From Methylotenera versatilis 7 (GTDB taxonomy: Bacteria > Pseudomonadota > Gammaproteobacteria > Burkholderiales > Methylophilaceae): a stretch of DNA of 64,000 bases. The first letter of the stretch is position 1. The number at the start of each line of letters is the position of its first letter. The stretch is from NCBI RefSeq assembly GCF_000799165.1, contig NZ_JUGF01000001.1, forward strand, positions 434,001-498,000, written 5' to 3'. Positions 53,328-63,088 of the stretch are shown piece by piece. The notes below the pieces were generated by a model, which saw only the letters and a program-made list of their open reading frames with translations, was not told the origin of the DNA and did not search any database. Both the position numbers and the translations under genes were made by a program.

Positions 53328-53451
53328 GTATGTCTCCTGTTCGATGTGTGATTAATGCGTATTGTTGATTGATGGCATCGGCTAACGCTTCCTCGGGCAA
53401 ATCCCAAGCTAGTACAGTTTCAATTGCTTCCAGGTAAAGTTGGCGGTACAT
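53302..53451 (-). CDS. 49-residue hypothetical protein
   Basis: ATG at 53451 with AAGGA upstream; product YRQLYLEAIETVLAWDLPEE followed by ALADAINQQYALI. Its helical N-terminus resembles small proteins of plasmids and ICEs with a YRQLYL-type start. Overlaps the next gene by 26 bases and the previous one by about 30. Translation is likely but unproven. Confidence 0.5.
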   Translation of the reverse strand: MYRQLYLEAIETVLAWDLPEEALADAINQQYALITHRTGDIHDQDSSLQ

Positions 53452-53629
53452 AATGTTTTGTTCCTTTAAGGTTGTGACGATTGATAAGATAAATAACGAT
53501 TGCTGCAAGTGAAATAACGGTGAGAGGAAAAGCTAAAAAGAGAAAGATGAATAAAAACATGCCAAACTTTCGGGTGGACTCGAATAGCAGGCACACAAAA
53601 GTAATCACGGTTAAGGTGATGAATTCCAT
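53420..53629 (-). CDS. small membrane protein with two helices
   Basis: A 69-residue protein starting at ATG with GGAG upstream. Two hydrophobic segments (FITLTVITFVCLLF and GMFLFIFLFLAFPLTVISLAAIVIYLI) and a soluble tail HNLKGTKHYVPPTLPG. The 3' end overlaps the following gene. No family recognised. Confidence 0.5.
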   Translation of the reverse strand: MEFITLTVITFVCLLFESTRKFGMFLFIFLFLAFPLTVISLAAIVIYLINRHNLKGTKHYVPPTLPGSN

Positions 53630-53805
53630 GGAAAAACTCCGGATAAGATTGTAAAAAGTGAGGAGAAGTGGGGTGGTTCTATATAAGCTCGGTATAACTA
53701 ATTTTGTTTAATTAGTCTTTTTGAGATTAAGGACTGGCTTAGTGTTATGGCTAGATATTTTTGGAGGACAACGGACTACAACTACCTGAGTGTGAGATTT
53801 AAGGC

Positions 53806-54372
53806 TTAATTGGCTGAGCTGGGCTTGTCTATAATTTCAAAGTAAGCTGCTTTTGGTGGGGAGGGTTTTTTGGTCTTGAACGGTTGTGCAGGCTTAATTA
53901 CTGTTACTTTTTTCTTTAAAGCAAAAGAAGTTTTATAGTCACCTTGAATTTCTACAACCTTCAAATTAATGTCTGTAGCCATCAATACGTTCATTTCAGA
54001 TATAAATGCAGAATTGTCTAGAATTTCATAACCACGTACTTTGCCTTCTAGATTCCGCACAAGCCCTTCATTCTTGAGTGCCGCCATCAAAAAAGCTGGT
54101 GTATTGGTTGATTTACCTTGTAGCAGCTCTATCAGAGGATATGAAGTGAGTGGAATTGCAGCTTGATTCATCGCTGTTTGAATTGCATTTAAAGATAGCC
54201 ATTCAGGACTGAATAAGCCGCCACCCGTATTTTCAACAACACGGAGATAAATCTTGTTATCAGCAGTGCAGCCAATGTGATAGGTGAGGGTGGCCCTAGC
54301 AGAGCTGGTAAGGCAGGATGCGATTTTAATAACCCGCATTGGTAAAGCTTTGGTAGGTATTGTTTTTGTCAT
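53806..54372 (-). CDS. hypothetical element protein
   Basis: The 188-residue protein has a strong AAGGAGCTACATC ribosome site. Pattern: KALPMRVIKIASCLTSSARA, then LTYHIGCTADNKIYLRVVEN (beta strands), then helical FLMAALKNEGLVRNLEGKVRGYEI. The C-terminal end (KPAQPFKTKKPSPPKAAYFE) is basic and Pro-rich. It may be a DNA-binding or regulatory protein of the element, without firm evidence. First gene of the minus-strand group. Confidence 0.6.
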   Translation of the reverse strand: MTKTIPTKALPMRVIKIASCLTSSARATLTYHIGCTADNKIYLRVVENTGGGLFSPEWLSLNAIQTAMNQAAIPLTSYPLIELLQGKSTNTPAFLMAALKNEGLVRNLEGKVRGYEILDNSAFISEMNVLMATDINLKVVEIQGDYKTSFALKKKVTVIKPAQPFKTKKPSPPKAAYFEIIDKPSSAN

Positions 54373-55337
54373 GATGTAGCTCCTTAGAAGTTGATGATAG
54401 AAATGGTCCTTCATATAAGATGGTTAAAAAGTCGCTGCGTATAAAACAAGAAAAGAAAAAAGTTTTAAATTCGAAGCGATACTTTTGGCCGGGTGACTGC
54501 ATGAGTTAAAGGTGGTGAAAGCGGCATTCGGATCTCCGCTCCATGCAGCGTAAGGGTAGGGACAAAAACAAAGGTGGTGGAGTTGTGGGCTGACAAAGGC
54601 GGTGTTATGAATGCTGGTAATTGGCCGCAAAATGATATGTAGCATGGGTTTTCCGGCTTTACCACCTTCACCGCTTTTGTTCACTAGCAGTTTCTTGCGA
54701 AGACGCCATTGATTACTATTTATACTGTTTTGAGAAAAGCCTTTCAAATCGGCTAGTTAGTTGCGCTATTCACCCTAACTCACAGAGTTATCCACAAAAT
54801 TTGTGGAGAGAGCTTAATATGGGCTGTTTGATAGTTTTGAATTGATTGGCAGCCCTAACTTGGCCCGAATGACTCATAAGAGGGGATGTTGCTACAGTTT
54901 GATTGAGTTTAAAACGGTGGTTACCATCAAATTAAAATCCACCAAGCCTGAGTCAATTACGCACATTAATCGTCTCATTCGGCCTTTTCCGCCAAGGCAC
55001 AGAGTAGTAATAACTCTGTGATTTCCTATACCGTAGAAAGTGAATCTAGTGGCAGCATAAGTTTGCCGGAATAGTCTCCTAGGTTTGATAATGATCCCTC
55101 TGGTTTTAGGGCACGTAAGCAGCTTTCAAATGTTTGCTGTGTATTTATTGAATTATCAGTGTATCGAAATAAAACAACTAAGTTTTTGATCAGGTGCAAC
55201 CAGTATGAATAACTTAATGGTTTGTGGTGATAAATAAATCAGAGTGAGTTCTTAATGGCTAACTCTTACTGGAGCTCATTAACTAAAAACTTTTTAAGTT
55301 TTCATGAAATATAAACATTGAAATGTTCAATATTAAT
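54373..55337. other. gene-poor region with DnaA box, right end of element
   Basis: No convincing gene in about 965 bases; a 107-codon open frame at 54424-54747 has unnatural composition. Contains the DnaA box, a palindrome, and GGTGGTGAA-type words (54510, 54570, 54652). The boundary between element and host probably lies here. Confidence 0.5.
54788..54796 (+). promoter_or_regulatory. perfect DnaA box
   Basis: TTATCCACA, the exact consensus. It overlaps a perfect palindrome TCCACAAA-A-TTTGTGGA (54791-54807). Located about 415 bases upstream of the 188-residue element protein. Possible replication or regulatory site; a single box can occur by chance. Confidence 0.45.
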
Positions 55338-56714
55338 TTAATTCAAATCCACCGTTTGCAGATAATCTGGCACCATTGTTTTCCAGTGCAGTTTTTCCTC
55401 AATATGTAGGCGCATAGCATCAGAAGCAGTTGGTTCGCCGTGTGTAATAAAGGTGGTTTTAGGTGGGCTTTCAAAGCCATCTAACCAATCCAGTATCTCA
55501 GCATAATCTGCGTGAGCAGACAGGTTAGGCAAATACTTAACATCAGCGTGTACTGGGACATATTGGCCGTGAATTTTGATACTTTCAGCACCGTCAAGCA
55601 TAGCCGCGCCACGGGTACCTGCGGCTTGGAAGCCCACGAACAGAATAGTATTTTTGGGGTTTGGTGCGAACGCTTTTAAATGATGCACAACCCGACCGCC
55701 TGTGGCCATGCCGCTTGCCGATAGGATGATCATTGGCCCGTTGGTTTCATTTAATCGTTTGGACTCTTCAATACCATTCACCATAATTGCAGTATGACAT
55801 AGCGCATGACTTTCTTCAGGCGTTAGGCGGTGCTCGCCGCGGTAGTGGTTGAATATTGCGGTAGCGTCTACTGCCATTGGGCTATTAAGGTAAACGGGGG
55901 TGTTGTTTTCAATCGCTCCAGATGCTTTAAGTAGATGGATGTAATAGAGTAGCTCTTGCGCACGACCTACTGCGAATACAGGAATGACCACAACACCTTT
56001 GCGGTTGACAGTTTGATTGATAATCTCGGCTAGCCTAATTTTCGGGTCGGTTTTGTCGTGTAAGCGATTGCCGTAGGTAGATTCCAGCACCAGATAATCA
56101 GCTTGTTTGATGCGCACCGGTGCTTTCATCAAAATATCATGAGGTCGACCAATGTCACCCGAGAATAGTATGGAGGTTTTACTATTTTGAATGTGTACAA
56201 ACGCAGAGCCGAGGATATGCCCACTGGGTGAAAGTCTTGTAGTAATGCCATCACCTAAGTCAATATCCTGTTCATACCCAACTGCAGTAAGCAGTGTGAT
56301 TGCTTTTTGAGCATCTTCTTGAGTGTAGAGCGGCAAGGCTGGGAGGTGTTTAGAAAAACCGCGCTTATTGGCGTATTTTGCTTCCTCTTCTTGTAAATAC
56401 GCAGAGTCTAATAACAACACCTCACATAAATCACGGGTTGCTTCAGTGCAATAAACTTTGCCAGAGAAGCCATTTTTAACAAAAAGTGGCAGGTAACCCG
56501 AGTGGTCAATATGTGCATGGGTGAGTATTACCGTATGGATATCTTTTGGGTTAATAGGTAATGTATCCCAGTTTCTAAGTCGTAATTGTTTAAGACCTTG
56601 AAATAGCCCGCAATCAATTAGTATGCGTTTTTCGTCGCCAGATTTTGTTTCAATATTGAGTAAATATTTAGAGCCTGTAACAGTGCCTGTTGCGCCCAGA
56701 AAGGTTAATTTCAT
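55338..56714 (-). CDS. MBL-fold beta-CASP hydrolase (RNase/CPSF-type)
   Basis: A 458-residue metallo-beta-lactamase fold protein. Motif 2 THAHIDHSG, motif 3 SPSGHILGSAFVHI, motif 4 SGDIGRP, and the beta-CASP motifs NSPMAVDAT and ILSASGMATGGRVVHHL. The closing LSAHADYAEIL is typical of the prokaryotic CPSF100-like group, which are RNA processing nucleases. The gene is coupled to the upstream one by a 4-base overlap. It belongs to a minus-strand set near DksA, acetate kinase and phosphoketolase. Confidence 0.93.
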   Translation of the reverse strand: MKLTFLGATGTVTGSKYLLNIETKSGDEKRILIDCGLFQGLKQLRLRNWDTLPINPKDIHTVILTHAHIDHSGYLPLFVKNGFSGKVYCTEATRDLCEVLLLDSAYLQEEEAKYANKRGFSKHLPALPLYTQEDAQKAITLLTAVGYEQDIDLGDGITTRLSPSGHILGSAFVHIQNSKTSILFSGDIGRPHDILMKAPVRIKQADYLVLESTYGNRLHDKTDPKIRLAEIINQTVNRKGVVVIPVFAVGRAQELLYYIHLLKASGAIENNTPVYLNSPMAVDATAIFNHYRGEHRLTPEESHALCHTAIMVNGIEESKRLNETNGPMIILSASGMATGGRVVHHLKAFAPNPKNTILFVGFQAAGTRGAAMLDGAESIKIHGQYVPVHADVKYLPNLSAHADYAEILDWLDGFESPPKTTFITHGEPTASDAMRLHIEEKLHWKTMVPDYLQTVDLN

Positions 56715-57319
56715 TTTATTTCTCCTTTGCTAGATTCCTTATTTAAGGCAAGCCGAAATTCCTCAAGCTTGGCCTCGTAGTTGTCAGCCGCGCCAAAATC
56801 TAAAAAATGCGCATAGCGTACATGAGTGCCTAGAATCTTTCTAGCATGTTTAATTGGGCAAAAGTACTGTTCAGTGCGCGCCACAATTTCGCTGATATAA
56901 GCAATCATACCAGCGCCATAAGCGCAGTAAGAACAATGAAATTTCTCAATAAAATTAAGGTATTGCAGTTTGTGACGATCAAAAATAATATAATCAGCAC
57001 GGCGTACTTTTTTAATACCGTAAATCGGAAAACAAGATAGCTGGTAAAAAGTAATGAATAAATCGGTCAGCAGCAATGGAATAATCATCGAGTAAATAAT
57101 CGGTCCAGTAATCAGGTTTTGCGGCCTATTTGTGACCAGCCAGCGGAAGAAGTTTTTTTTAAGTTTAAGGTGAGTTTGTTTGATTGATTGTTCAAACTCG
57201 ACTCGTTTGCCTTTAATTTGAAAAAATACACTCGACTGCTGTTCGCTAAGTGCAGTACGTAGCTCATCTTCTAGTGCTGTTATCTGCGTTAGCAGTTGTT
57301 GAATGCGCATATCCATTTT
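56711..57319 (-). CDS. hypothetical protein with coiled coil and Cys motif
   Basis: The 202-residue protein starts with a coiled coil (RIQQLLTQITALEDELRTAL), then a membrane segment (MIIPLLLTDLFITFYQLSCF) and a soluble C-terminus with FHCSYCAYGAGMIAYISEI and QYFCPIKHARK, which could bind a metal or heme-like ligand. Proteins of this kind, with FHCSYC...CPIKHA, are found in other proteobacteria next to beta-CASP genes. Function unknown. GGAG precedes ATG 57319; its stop overlaps the beta-CASP start by four bases. Confidence 0.7.
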   Translation of the reverse strand, partial: KMDMRIQQLLTQITALEDELRTALSEQQSSVFFQIKGKRVEFEQSIKQTHLKLKKNFFRWLVTNRPQNLITGPIIYSMIIPLLLTDLFITFYQLSCFPIYGIKKVRRADYIIFDRHKLQYLNFIEKFHCSYCAYGAGMIAYISEIVARTEQYFCPIKHARKILGTHVRYAHFLDFGAADNYEAKLEEFRLALNKESSKGEIK

Positions 57320-57414
57320 GGTCTCCAGTATTCTTGTTAGGCATATAGAAACATGCACATATGTCACTCATGACAATAAACTTAGTTTATCAGTCAGAAA
57401 CCGGCATACAAGTA

Positions 57415-57426
57415 CGTGCTTGCACG
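57415..57426. promoter_or_regulatory. palindrome in divergent promoter region
   Basis: CGTGC-TT-GCACG in the 259-base region between the coiled-coil protein gene (minus) and the DksA-type gene (plus). Possible operator. Confidence 0.3.
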
Positions 57427-57578
57427 CATTATATTATCGGACAAATTTCACTATATTAGTGTAGATAAAGCTAGGTAAAAGCTGTCTTTTGCGAGTAGTT
57501 AGCTTTGCCTGGCAAGTTGTTAAACCATGTGTTGGGTATTTTTCAGTAAATTTGTGCACCTTAAATAAGGAAATTTCT

Positions 57579-57953
57579 ATGACAAATATAAGCAAGAATC
57601 AAATTGATGAGTTAAAACAAAGAATGGAGTTAGAGCTTTTCCAATTAGTTAATGAAATGCGAGATGAAATGGATCCTGAATCGAAATTGAGTTATGTTGA
57701 TGTTGGGGGAGATGGTAACTCGGGTGATGAAGCGATTGCTAACACTATTGTGGATACTAATAATGCAGTGATTGGGTTGCATTTACAGAAAGCAATAGAT
57801 TTAAATGCAGCGTTAGACCGCATCCAGTCAAATGTTTATGGCGTATGTATAGATTGCGGCGATGATATTATCTTTGAGCGTGTAACTGCCTATCCAACGG
57901 CAAAACGCTGTTTTAAATGTCAGCATATGCGAGAAATGAAGATGGTGAAGTAA
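57579..57953 (+). CDS. TraR/DksA-family zinc-finger protein
   Basis: A 124-residue DksA/TraR-type protein. The coiled-coil part (DELKQRMELELFQLVNEMRDE) is followed by the C4 zinc finger CIDCGDDI...CFKCQ. DksA-like proteins bind RNA polymerase and affect transcription during stringent or stress response. ATG 57579 has AAGGA upstream; the frame also extends 30 codons upstream with no ribosome site. Divergent from the coiled-coil/beta-CASP pair. Confidence 0.85.
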   Translation: MTNISKNQIDELKQRMELELFQLVNEMRDEMDPESKLSYVDVGGDGNSGDEAIANTIVDTNNAVIGLHLQKAIDLNAALDRIQSNVYGVCIDCGDDIIFERVTAYPTAKRCFKCQHMREMKMVK

Positions 57954-57996
57954 CCTAATTCTAATTTATAGCGGTTTTAGCTAATTTGGTTTTGTA

Positions 57997-58014
57997 GACT
58001 CATTTTCATGAGTC
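57997..58014 (+). terminator. weak hairpin after the DksA-type gene
   Basis: GACTCAT-TTTC-ATGAGTC, a perfect 7-base-pair stem with no T-run after it. It lies 43 bases after the stop. Confidence 0.4.
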
Positions 58015-58166
58015 ACAATTTATTAGTTAAGCTAGTAAATTCTTTTGTTGGAAAAAGTAATAAATCATCTTAACTATGATTAACTACTGAAAGGCGGCGT
58101 AAGTCTTTGGTTGTTATTGCTTGAATGACTTCGAAAACTTCCGAACCTTCGTCGACAATATTGAGT

Positions 58167-59261
58167 TTAGCTTCTTTGATCAAATGATTTGTTAGAGAAG
58201 TATAAATCTGCTGCTAGGCGAGCAATTTCCGCTTCCTCATCTGCCGCAATTATTAATATGGGTTTGGAATAGTCGGCATTTATTGTCACAAAATTAGCAT
58301 TATTTGCTTTGTCGTTTAGCGAAAAACCAAGAAAGTCAAGGCGCTCGCAAACAAGTGATCGCACACGTGCAGAGCGTTCACCGATGCCACCAGTAAAGAT
58401 TAAAGCGTCAATGCCGCCAGCTTTGGCGGCATAACTTCCAATGGCGGCACGTATTTGGTGTGCAAAGTATTCCACAGCAAACTTGGCATTTTCACTATCG
58501 CTTTTTTCCAACACAGACATTTCGCCACTTTCGTCATCTGAAAGTGCTAATAAGCCAGAATTTTTATAAATCAAGTTACTTAATTGAACATCATCATAAC
58601 GTTTGGCAAGTTCTAACATCACTCCAGGGTCAATGTCTCCACAACGTGTTCCCATTGCAATACCACCAGCAGTGCTGTAACCCATACTGGTGTCTACAGA
58701 GCGTAAGTTTTCTAGCAAGCACAGACTTGCGCCACTACCAAGATGCGCCACAACAATCCGACCTTTTGCCGCTGCGCCAAGAATTTTGGGTAATTCCTGT
58801 GCGACATGTGCGTAATTAATGCCGTGATAGCCGTAGCGACGTAGTTTGAGGGCTTGAGGAATTGCCAGGCGGTATGCAATCTCTGGTAAGGTATAGTGAA
58901 AGGCTGTATCAAAACAAGCGATCTGCGGGCAATTAAATTGTTTGGCGCACAAATCTACACCTAGCAAGTTATCAGGCATGTGCAGTGGTGCAAGATAAGT
59001 GATGCTTTGCAATCGCGACCGCTCATTGGCATCAATCAAACGTGCTGCATCTGGTAATTCCCCGCCATGAACGAAACGATGAGCAATTAACGTCGGTTGC
59101 TTATTCTCTAAATCGGCAAGTAATGCAATAAACGCTTTGGCATGGCTGTGAATATAATCGGCACTGCTGTAGGTGTAGCGAAAGTTTTCTCGCTCACCGT
59201 TAGTATTAAAAAGACTCGCCTTGAGACTAGAAGATCCGCTGTTAATCGCTAATATGCTCAT
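58167..59261 (-). CDS. ackA: acetate kinase
   Basis: The 364-residue protein is shorter than E. coli AckA (400 residues) but has the motifs: [12 protein letters not shown] at the start, [46 protein letters not shown], and [14 protein letters not shown]. It converts acetyl phosphate and ADP to acetate and ATP. ATG 59261 overlaps the phosphoketolase 3' end by 20 bases, so the two are translationally linked. At the 3' end a shifted frame stays open for about 45 more codons (to 58070), which may point to a frameshift. Confidence 0.92.
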   Translation of the reverse strand: MSILAINSGSSSLKASLFNTNGERENFRYTYSSADYIHSHAKAFIALLADLENKQPTLIAHRFVHGGELPDAARLIDANERSRLQSITYLAPLHMPDNLLGVDLCAKQFNCPQIACFDTAFHYTLPEIAYRLAIPQALKLRRYGYHGINYAHVAQELPKILGAAAKGRIVVAHLGSGASLCLLENLRSVDTSMGYSTAGGIAMGTRCGDIDPGVMLELAKRYDDVQLSNLIYKNSGLLALSDDESGEMSVLEKSDSENAKFAVEYFAHQIRAAIGSYAAKAGGIDALIFTGGIGERSARVRSLVCERLDFLGFSLNDKANNANFVTINADYSKPILIIAADEEAEIARLAADLYFSNKSFDQRS

Positions 59262-61635
59262 CAGGCCATACCCAATCATCTTCTTCCGGTAAATCTACAC
59301 CATATTCGTAAGCATACTGGCAGCATTCCATTTGCCTGTTACGTAACTTTTCTTGCACATGCGCACCAATAGTTTGCAGGCTCGGTATGCGATAAATAGC
59401 ATCAATGGCCAAACTAAAGCGGTCAATTCCATTTTGAATGGCCAGTTCTAGCGGCGTGTTGATACTGCCTTTTTCTTTATACCCACGCACATGCAAATTA
59501 TTGTGATTAGTACGTCGATAGGTTAGGCGGTGAATCAAGTATGGATAGCCGTGAAAGTTAAAAATAATGGGTTTGTCCGTTGTAAATAAGCTATCAAAAT
59601 CGCGGTCAGAAAGTCCATGCGGATGCTCGCTTTGGGGTGCAAGTTTATATAAATCCACTACATTGACGAAACGTATTCTAAGCTGTGGAAAGTGCTTGCG
59701 AAGCAATACTATGGCGGCGAGGGCCTCTTTGGTAGGAATGTCACCAGCGCTTGCCATGACTAAGTCTGGCTCTTGCTCTGCGTCGTTACTTGCCCATTGC
59801 CAAATACCAATGCCTTTGGCGCAATGCTGAATTGCAGCATCCATGCTTAGATACTGTAAGTGTTTCTGCTTATCACAAACGATGACATTAATATAATCGG
59901 TGCTATTTAAGCAATGATTAGCTACAGTCAGCAGGCAATTGACATCGGGAGGCAAGTAGATGCGGGTTACTTCTGGGCTTTTGTTCACCACAATGTCGAG
60001 GAAGCCAGGATCTTGGTGGGTAAATCCATTGTGATCTTGTCGCCAAACAGTAGAGGTAATCAGTAAGTTAAGCGACGAGACTGGTGCACGCCAAGGCACT
60101 GCTTTGGACATCGCAAGCCATTTAGCATGTTGGTTGAACATAGAATCAATTACATGCACAAATGACTCATAAGTCGAGAAAAATCCATGGCGACCAGTGA
60201 GTAGGTAGCCTTCTAACCATCCTTCAACCGTATGTTCAGAAAGCATCTCCATCACGCGACCATCAGGCGATAGTTCACCACCATCCGCATCTTCTGGCAA
60301 ATAATCTGCCATCCAAGTTTTTTTGCTTGCTTCGTAGATATTGTCGAGTTTGTTTGAGCTGTTTTCATCAGGCCCAAATACGCGAAAATTGTGCATATTA
60401 CGCTGCATGATGTCGCGCAGAAACATACCCAGTGGCCGTGTGTTTTCAGCCAATAGTTTGCCTGGCGACTCTAAAGCAATCGCGTAATCGTTAAAATCTG
60501 GCATACGCAGGGCTTTGCGCAATAGGCCTCCGTTGGCGTGCGGGTTAGCGCTCATACGGCGATTACCTTTTGGAGCAAGTGCTTTTAAATTGAGATGTAG
60601 CCGTCCCTGGCTATCAAATAATTCATCTGGATTATAACTACGTAACCAGTTTTCTAGTTGTTTTAAATGTGCAGGATTTTCTTTAACCTTAGCCAGCGGC
60701 ACCTGATGAGCGCGCCAGAATCCTTCCACTTTGTGGCCGTCTACTTCTTTAGGGCCTGTCCAGCCCTTAGGCGAGCGTAGCACAATCATTGGCCAGCGTG
60801 GACGAGTGGCTTTGCCACTGGTGCGTGCTGTTTTTTGTATATGATGAATATCATTTACGCATTGTTCCAGCGTGGTTGCCATGGCATTGTGCATCGTTAA
60901 TGGGTCGCTACCTTCAACAAAGTAGGGGGTCCAACCATAGCCAATAAAAAGGTTTTCGAGTTCCTCATGTGAAATGCGAGACAGAATAGACGGGTTGTTG
61001 ATTTTGTAGCCATTGAGATGCAAGATGGGCAACACCGCCCCGTCACAAATCGGGTTTAGAAATTTGTTGGAATGCCAAGAAGTTGCCAGAGGTCCAGTTT
61101 CAGCTTCGCCATCGCCTACCATCACTGTGACTAATAAATCTGGGTTGTCATAAGCTGCACCGAAAGCATGCGAAATGCTATAGCCCAACTCGCCACCTTC
61201 GTGTATCGAGCCTGGCATTTCAGGGGTACAGTGGCTTCCAATGCCACCAGGGAAAGAAAACTCTTTAAAAAACTGACGCAATCCTTCTTCATCTTCACCC
61301 TTGTTTGGGTACACTTCACTATAAGTGCCTTCCAAATAAATGGGGGCGAGTACGCCAGGTGCGCCGTGGCCAGGACCTGCAAGAAAAATGGCATTGAGGT
61401 CATACTTGTTAATCAGCCGATTCATATGAATATAGGCAAAACTTAAGCCTGGGCTTGAGCCCCAATGTCCTAATAGCCGTTGTTTGATATGTTCAGATTT
61501 GAGTGGATGCTTCAGTAAGGGGTTGTCGCGCAAATAAATCATGCTGGCCGCTAAATAATTGCAAGCACGCCAATAGGCATCGATAGACTCCAGTTCTTCA
61601 TCCGAAAGTTTTGGTATTGCAAATGGAGCGCTCAT
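59242..61635 (-). CDS. xfp: xylulose-5-phosphate/fructose-6-phosphate phosphoketolase
   Basis: A 797-residue thiamine-diphosphate enzyme of normal length. Motifs: [42 protein letters not shown], ThDP motif [25 protein letters not shown], and [17 protein letters not shown]. It cleaves xylulose 5-phosphate or fructose 6-phosphate with phosphate to acetyl phosphate plus glyceraldehyde 3-phosphate or erythrose 4-phosphate. Acetate kinase, next gene, then makes ATP. In a RuMP methylotroph this gives a route from sugar phosphates to acetate under low oxygen. Confidence 0.96.
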   Translation of the reverse strand: MSAPFAIPKLSDEELESIDAYWRACNYLAASMIYLRDNPLLKHPLKSEHIKQRLLGHWGSSPGLSFAYIHMNRLINKYDLNAIFLAGPGHGAPGVLAPIYLEGTYSEVYPNKGEDEEGLRQFFKEFSFPGGIGSHCTPEMPGSIHEGGELGYSISHAFGAAYDNPDLLVTVMVGDGEAETGPLATSWHSNKFLNPICDGAVLPILHLNGYKINNPSILSRISHEELENLFIGYGWTPYFVEGSDPLTMHNAMATTLEQCVNDIHHIQKTARTSGKATRPRWPMIVLRSPKGWTGPKEVDGHKVEGFWRAHQVPLAKVKENPAHLKQLENWLRSYNPDELFDSQGRLHLNLKALAPKGNRRMSANPHANGGLLRKALRMPDFNDYAIALESPGKLLAENTRPLGMFLRDIMQRNMHNFRVFGPDENSSNKLDNIYEASKKTWMADYLPEDADGGELSPDGRVMEMLSEHTVEGWLEGYLLTGRHGFFSTYESFVHVIDSMFNQHAKWLAMSKAVPWRAPVSSLNLLITSTVWRQDHNGFTHQDPGFLDIVVNKSPEVTRIYLPPDVNCLLTVANHCLNSTDYINVIVCDKQKHLQYLSMDAAIQHCAKGIGIWQWASNDAEQEPDLVMASAGDIPTKEALAAIVLLRKHFPQLRIRFVNVVDLYKLAPQSEHPHGLSDRDFDSLFTTDKPIIFNFHGYPYLIHRLTYRRTNHNNLHVRGYKEKGSINTPLELAIQNGIDRFSLAIDAIYRIPSLQTIGAHVQEKLRNRQMECCQYAYEYGVDLPEEDDWVWPDEHISD

Positions 61636-62118
61636 CTATATTTTGTGCCTTTTATGTGTTTGCTTATTATCTTCGGGCTTACTTCTGACTAGCAAGACAG
61701 GCACAGCGCTTGTTCGTACTATGGTTTCAGCGTCACTACCCATCACTAAGCGCTCAATGCCTCGCAAGCCATGCGTGCCCATTACGATCAAATCCGCATG
61801 GCATTTATTAATGTGATTTAGAATCGATTTATATATTTGGCCATTATTCGAAACAACCAATTCTGATTCGGCTGAAATTCCAGCTAGTTTGGCGGCTTCT
61901 GTTGCTTGTAATAGAATTTTTTTGCCATTTTCAAGCAACATATCAGTAATATCGATATAGTTTATATCCCCAGTTGTATCCATTATCGGAATGAAATTAT
62001 CTACAACATGCACAAAATATAATTTGGCTTTTTGATCTTTTGCGAGCTCAATTGCATGAGTCATGCCGCAATCTGAGGTCGGACTTCCATCTACAGGGCA
62101 AATAATTTGTTTGTACAT
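61636..62118 (-). CDS. universal stress protein (UspA family)
   Basis: A 160-residue Usp: MYKQIICPVDGSPTSDCGMTHA start, and the ATP-binding motif GTHGLRGIERLVMGSDAETIVRTSAVPVLLVR. The G-2X-G-9X-G-S/T motif is present, so it should bind ATP. It lies directly before phosphoketolase (no gap), so it belongs to the same operon. Common in oxygen-limitation regulons. Confidence 0.92.
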   Translation of the reverse strand: MYKQIICPVDGSPTSDCGMTHAIELAKDQKAKLYFVHVVDNFIPIMDTTGDINYIDITDMLLENGKKILLQATEAAKLAGISAESELVVSNNGQIYKSILNHINKCHADLIVMGTHGLRGIERLVMGSDAETIVRTSAVPVLLVRSKPEDNKQTHKRHKI

Positions 62119-62172
62119 ATAAACCCCTTTTCAAATTTTAAAAATCGATATCAATATAAAACATGGTCTTTT

Positions 62173-62775
62173 TTAACTTCTATGTGTTTCAATATTTGCT
62201 AAAATTACGGGTTTTTTACGCAATTTTGCTGTGATTTCATCATCTGGATAACCAACTATAATTGGCGCAACTACGGAAAATTTTTCTGGAATATTCAGCC
62301 TAGCTTTTGCTTCTGGCATGTTTAAAAAAGGTAAAGCGCTGCCAATTACACATGTACCTAAACCCATGCCACAGGCTGCTAACATGAGATTTTCAGAAGC
62401 TAGCCAGCAATCTGCGGCATAAAATGGCGCAGCAGTTTCGCCACAAATCAGGATAAGAGTTTTTGCGTTATAAAAAATATTAAAATCTGATTGAGTGAAA
62501 ATATCGAACGAATGATTTGTATGCTCTAACGCCAGCTTTTGCGTTTCTGCGACAAACAATGGCTTTGCCTGGTTAGATAAGCTTTGTAATAACTGCGTAT
62601 CCTGAATGATGACAAACGCCCAAGGCTCTTGATGTATTGCAGTAGGCGCCCGCACGGCTGCATCCAACAGAGTGCTAATCATAGACCTATCAACCTTGCG
62701 CGATTTATAGCGACGAACTGAGCGTCTCGCAAGTATCGTTTCAAAAATGGTCATTTCATCATTAGGTAGGAGCAT
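62173..62775 (-). CDS. nitroreductase-family protein
   Basis: The 200-residue flavoprotein has the FMN signature LARRSVRRYKSRKV near its start and NLMLAACGMGLGTCVIGSALPFL in the second half. The family reduces nitro compounds, quinones or acts in redox balance. The start could be at 62775 or at the ATG at 62754 (TIFETILARR), which fits family length better. First gene of the operon-like set with Usp, phosphoketolase and acetate kinase. Confidence 0.88.
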   Translation of the reverse strand: MLLPNDEMTIFETILARRSVRRYKSRKVDRSMISTLLDAAVRAPTAIHQEPWAFVIIQDTQLLQSLSNQAKPLFVAETQKLALEHTNHSFDIFTQSDFNIFYNAKTLILICGETAAPFYAADCWLASENLMLAACGMGLGTCVIGSALPFLNMPEAKARLNIPEKFSVVAPIIVGYPDDEITAKLRKKPVILANIETHRS

Positions 62776-63088
62776 AATCTATTGAGTTCACTTCATATTC
62801 AGCAAAACTGAAAGAACACAGTAGCAAAAATTTCCCAGCTCGGTAATCCGCGCTAACACGTATATAAAGCAAGGTAGAAGGCGGTGCTAATTCGCCTTAC
62901 AGCCCTTAACTGACTTTGAGAGCCTAAATAATGTAGATTATTGGGGGCGTGACTTCTAAGTTGTTTTCTCAACTATAAAACTTTAAAGAGGGTAGCCAAA
63001 AAAATCTAGATTTTTTACTGCAGATACTCGGATTAGAGAGTGATGTATTAGGGCATTTACGCCTAGTTTAAGTCACAATAAATTAAGC
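62776..63088. other. gene-free region
   Basis: About 310 bases between the FixJ-like gene and the nitroreductase gene, both on the minus strand. It should hold the promoter for the nitroreductase-phosphoketolase set. I see no clear terminator or operator. Confidence 0.45.

Larger units (their letters stand above)
45822..55337. mobile_element. integrated element with integrase, primase-helicase and antirestriction genes
   Basis: Genes from the integrase to about 54.4 kb have the set of a phage-like or plasmid-like integrative element: integrase, PriCT_2 protein, large primase-helicase, transposase-derived protein, ArdB/KlcA and small unknown proteins; a DnaA box is near the right end. The exact ends are unknown because I could not find flanking direct repeats. 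No relaxase, type IV secretion, capsid or terminase genes are visible. Confidence 0.65.

Noticed and set aside
54424-54747. 107-codon open frame on minus strand
   Set aside because: Amino-acid composition is unnatural, no good ribosome site, and it covers the GGTGGTGAA-type words; more likely non-coding.
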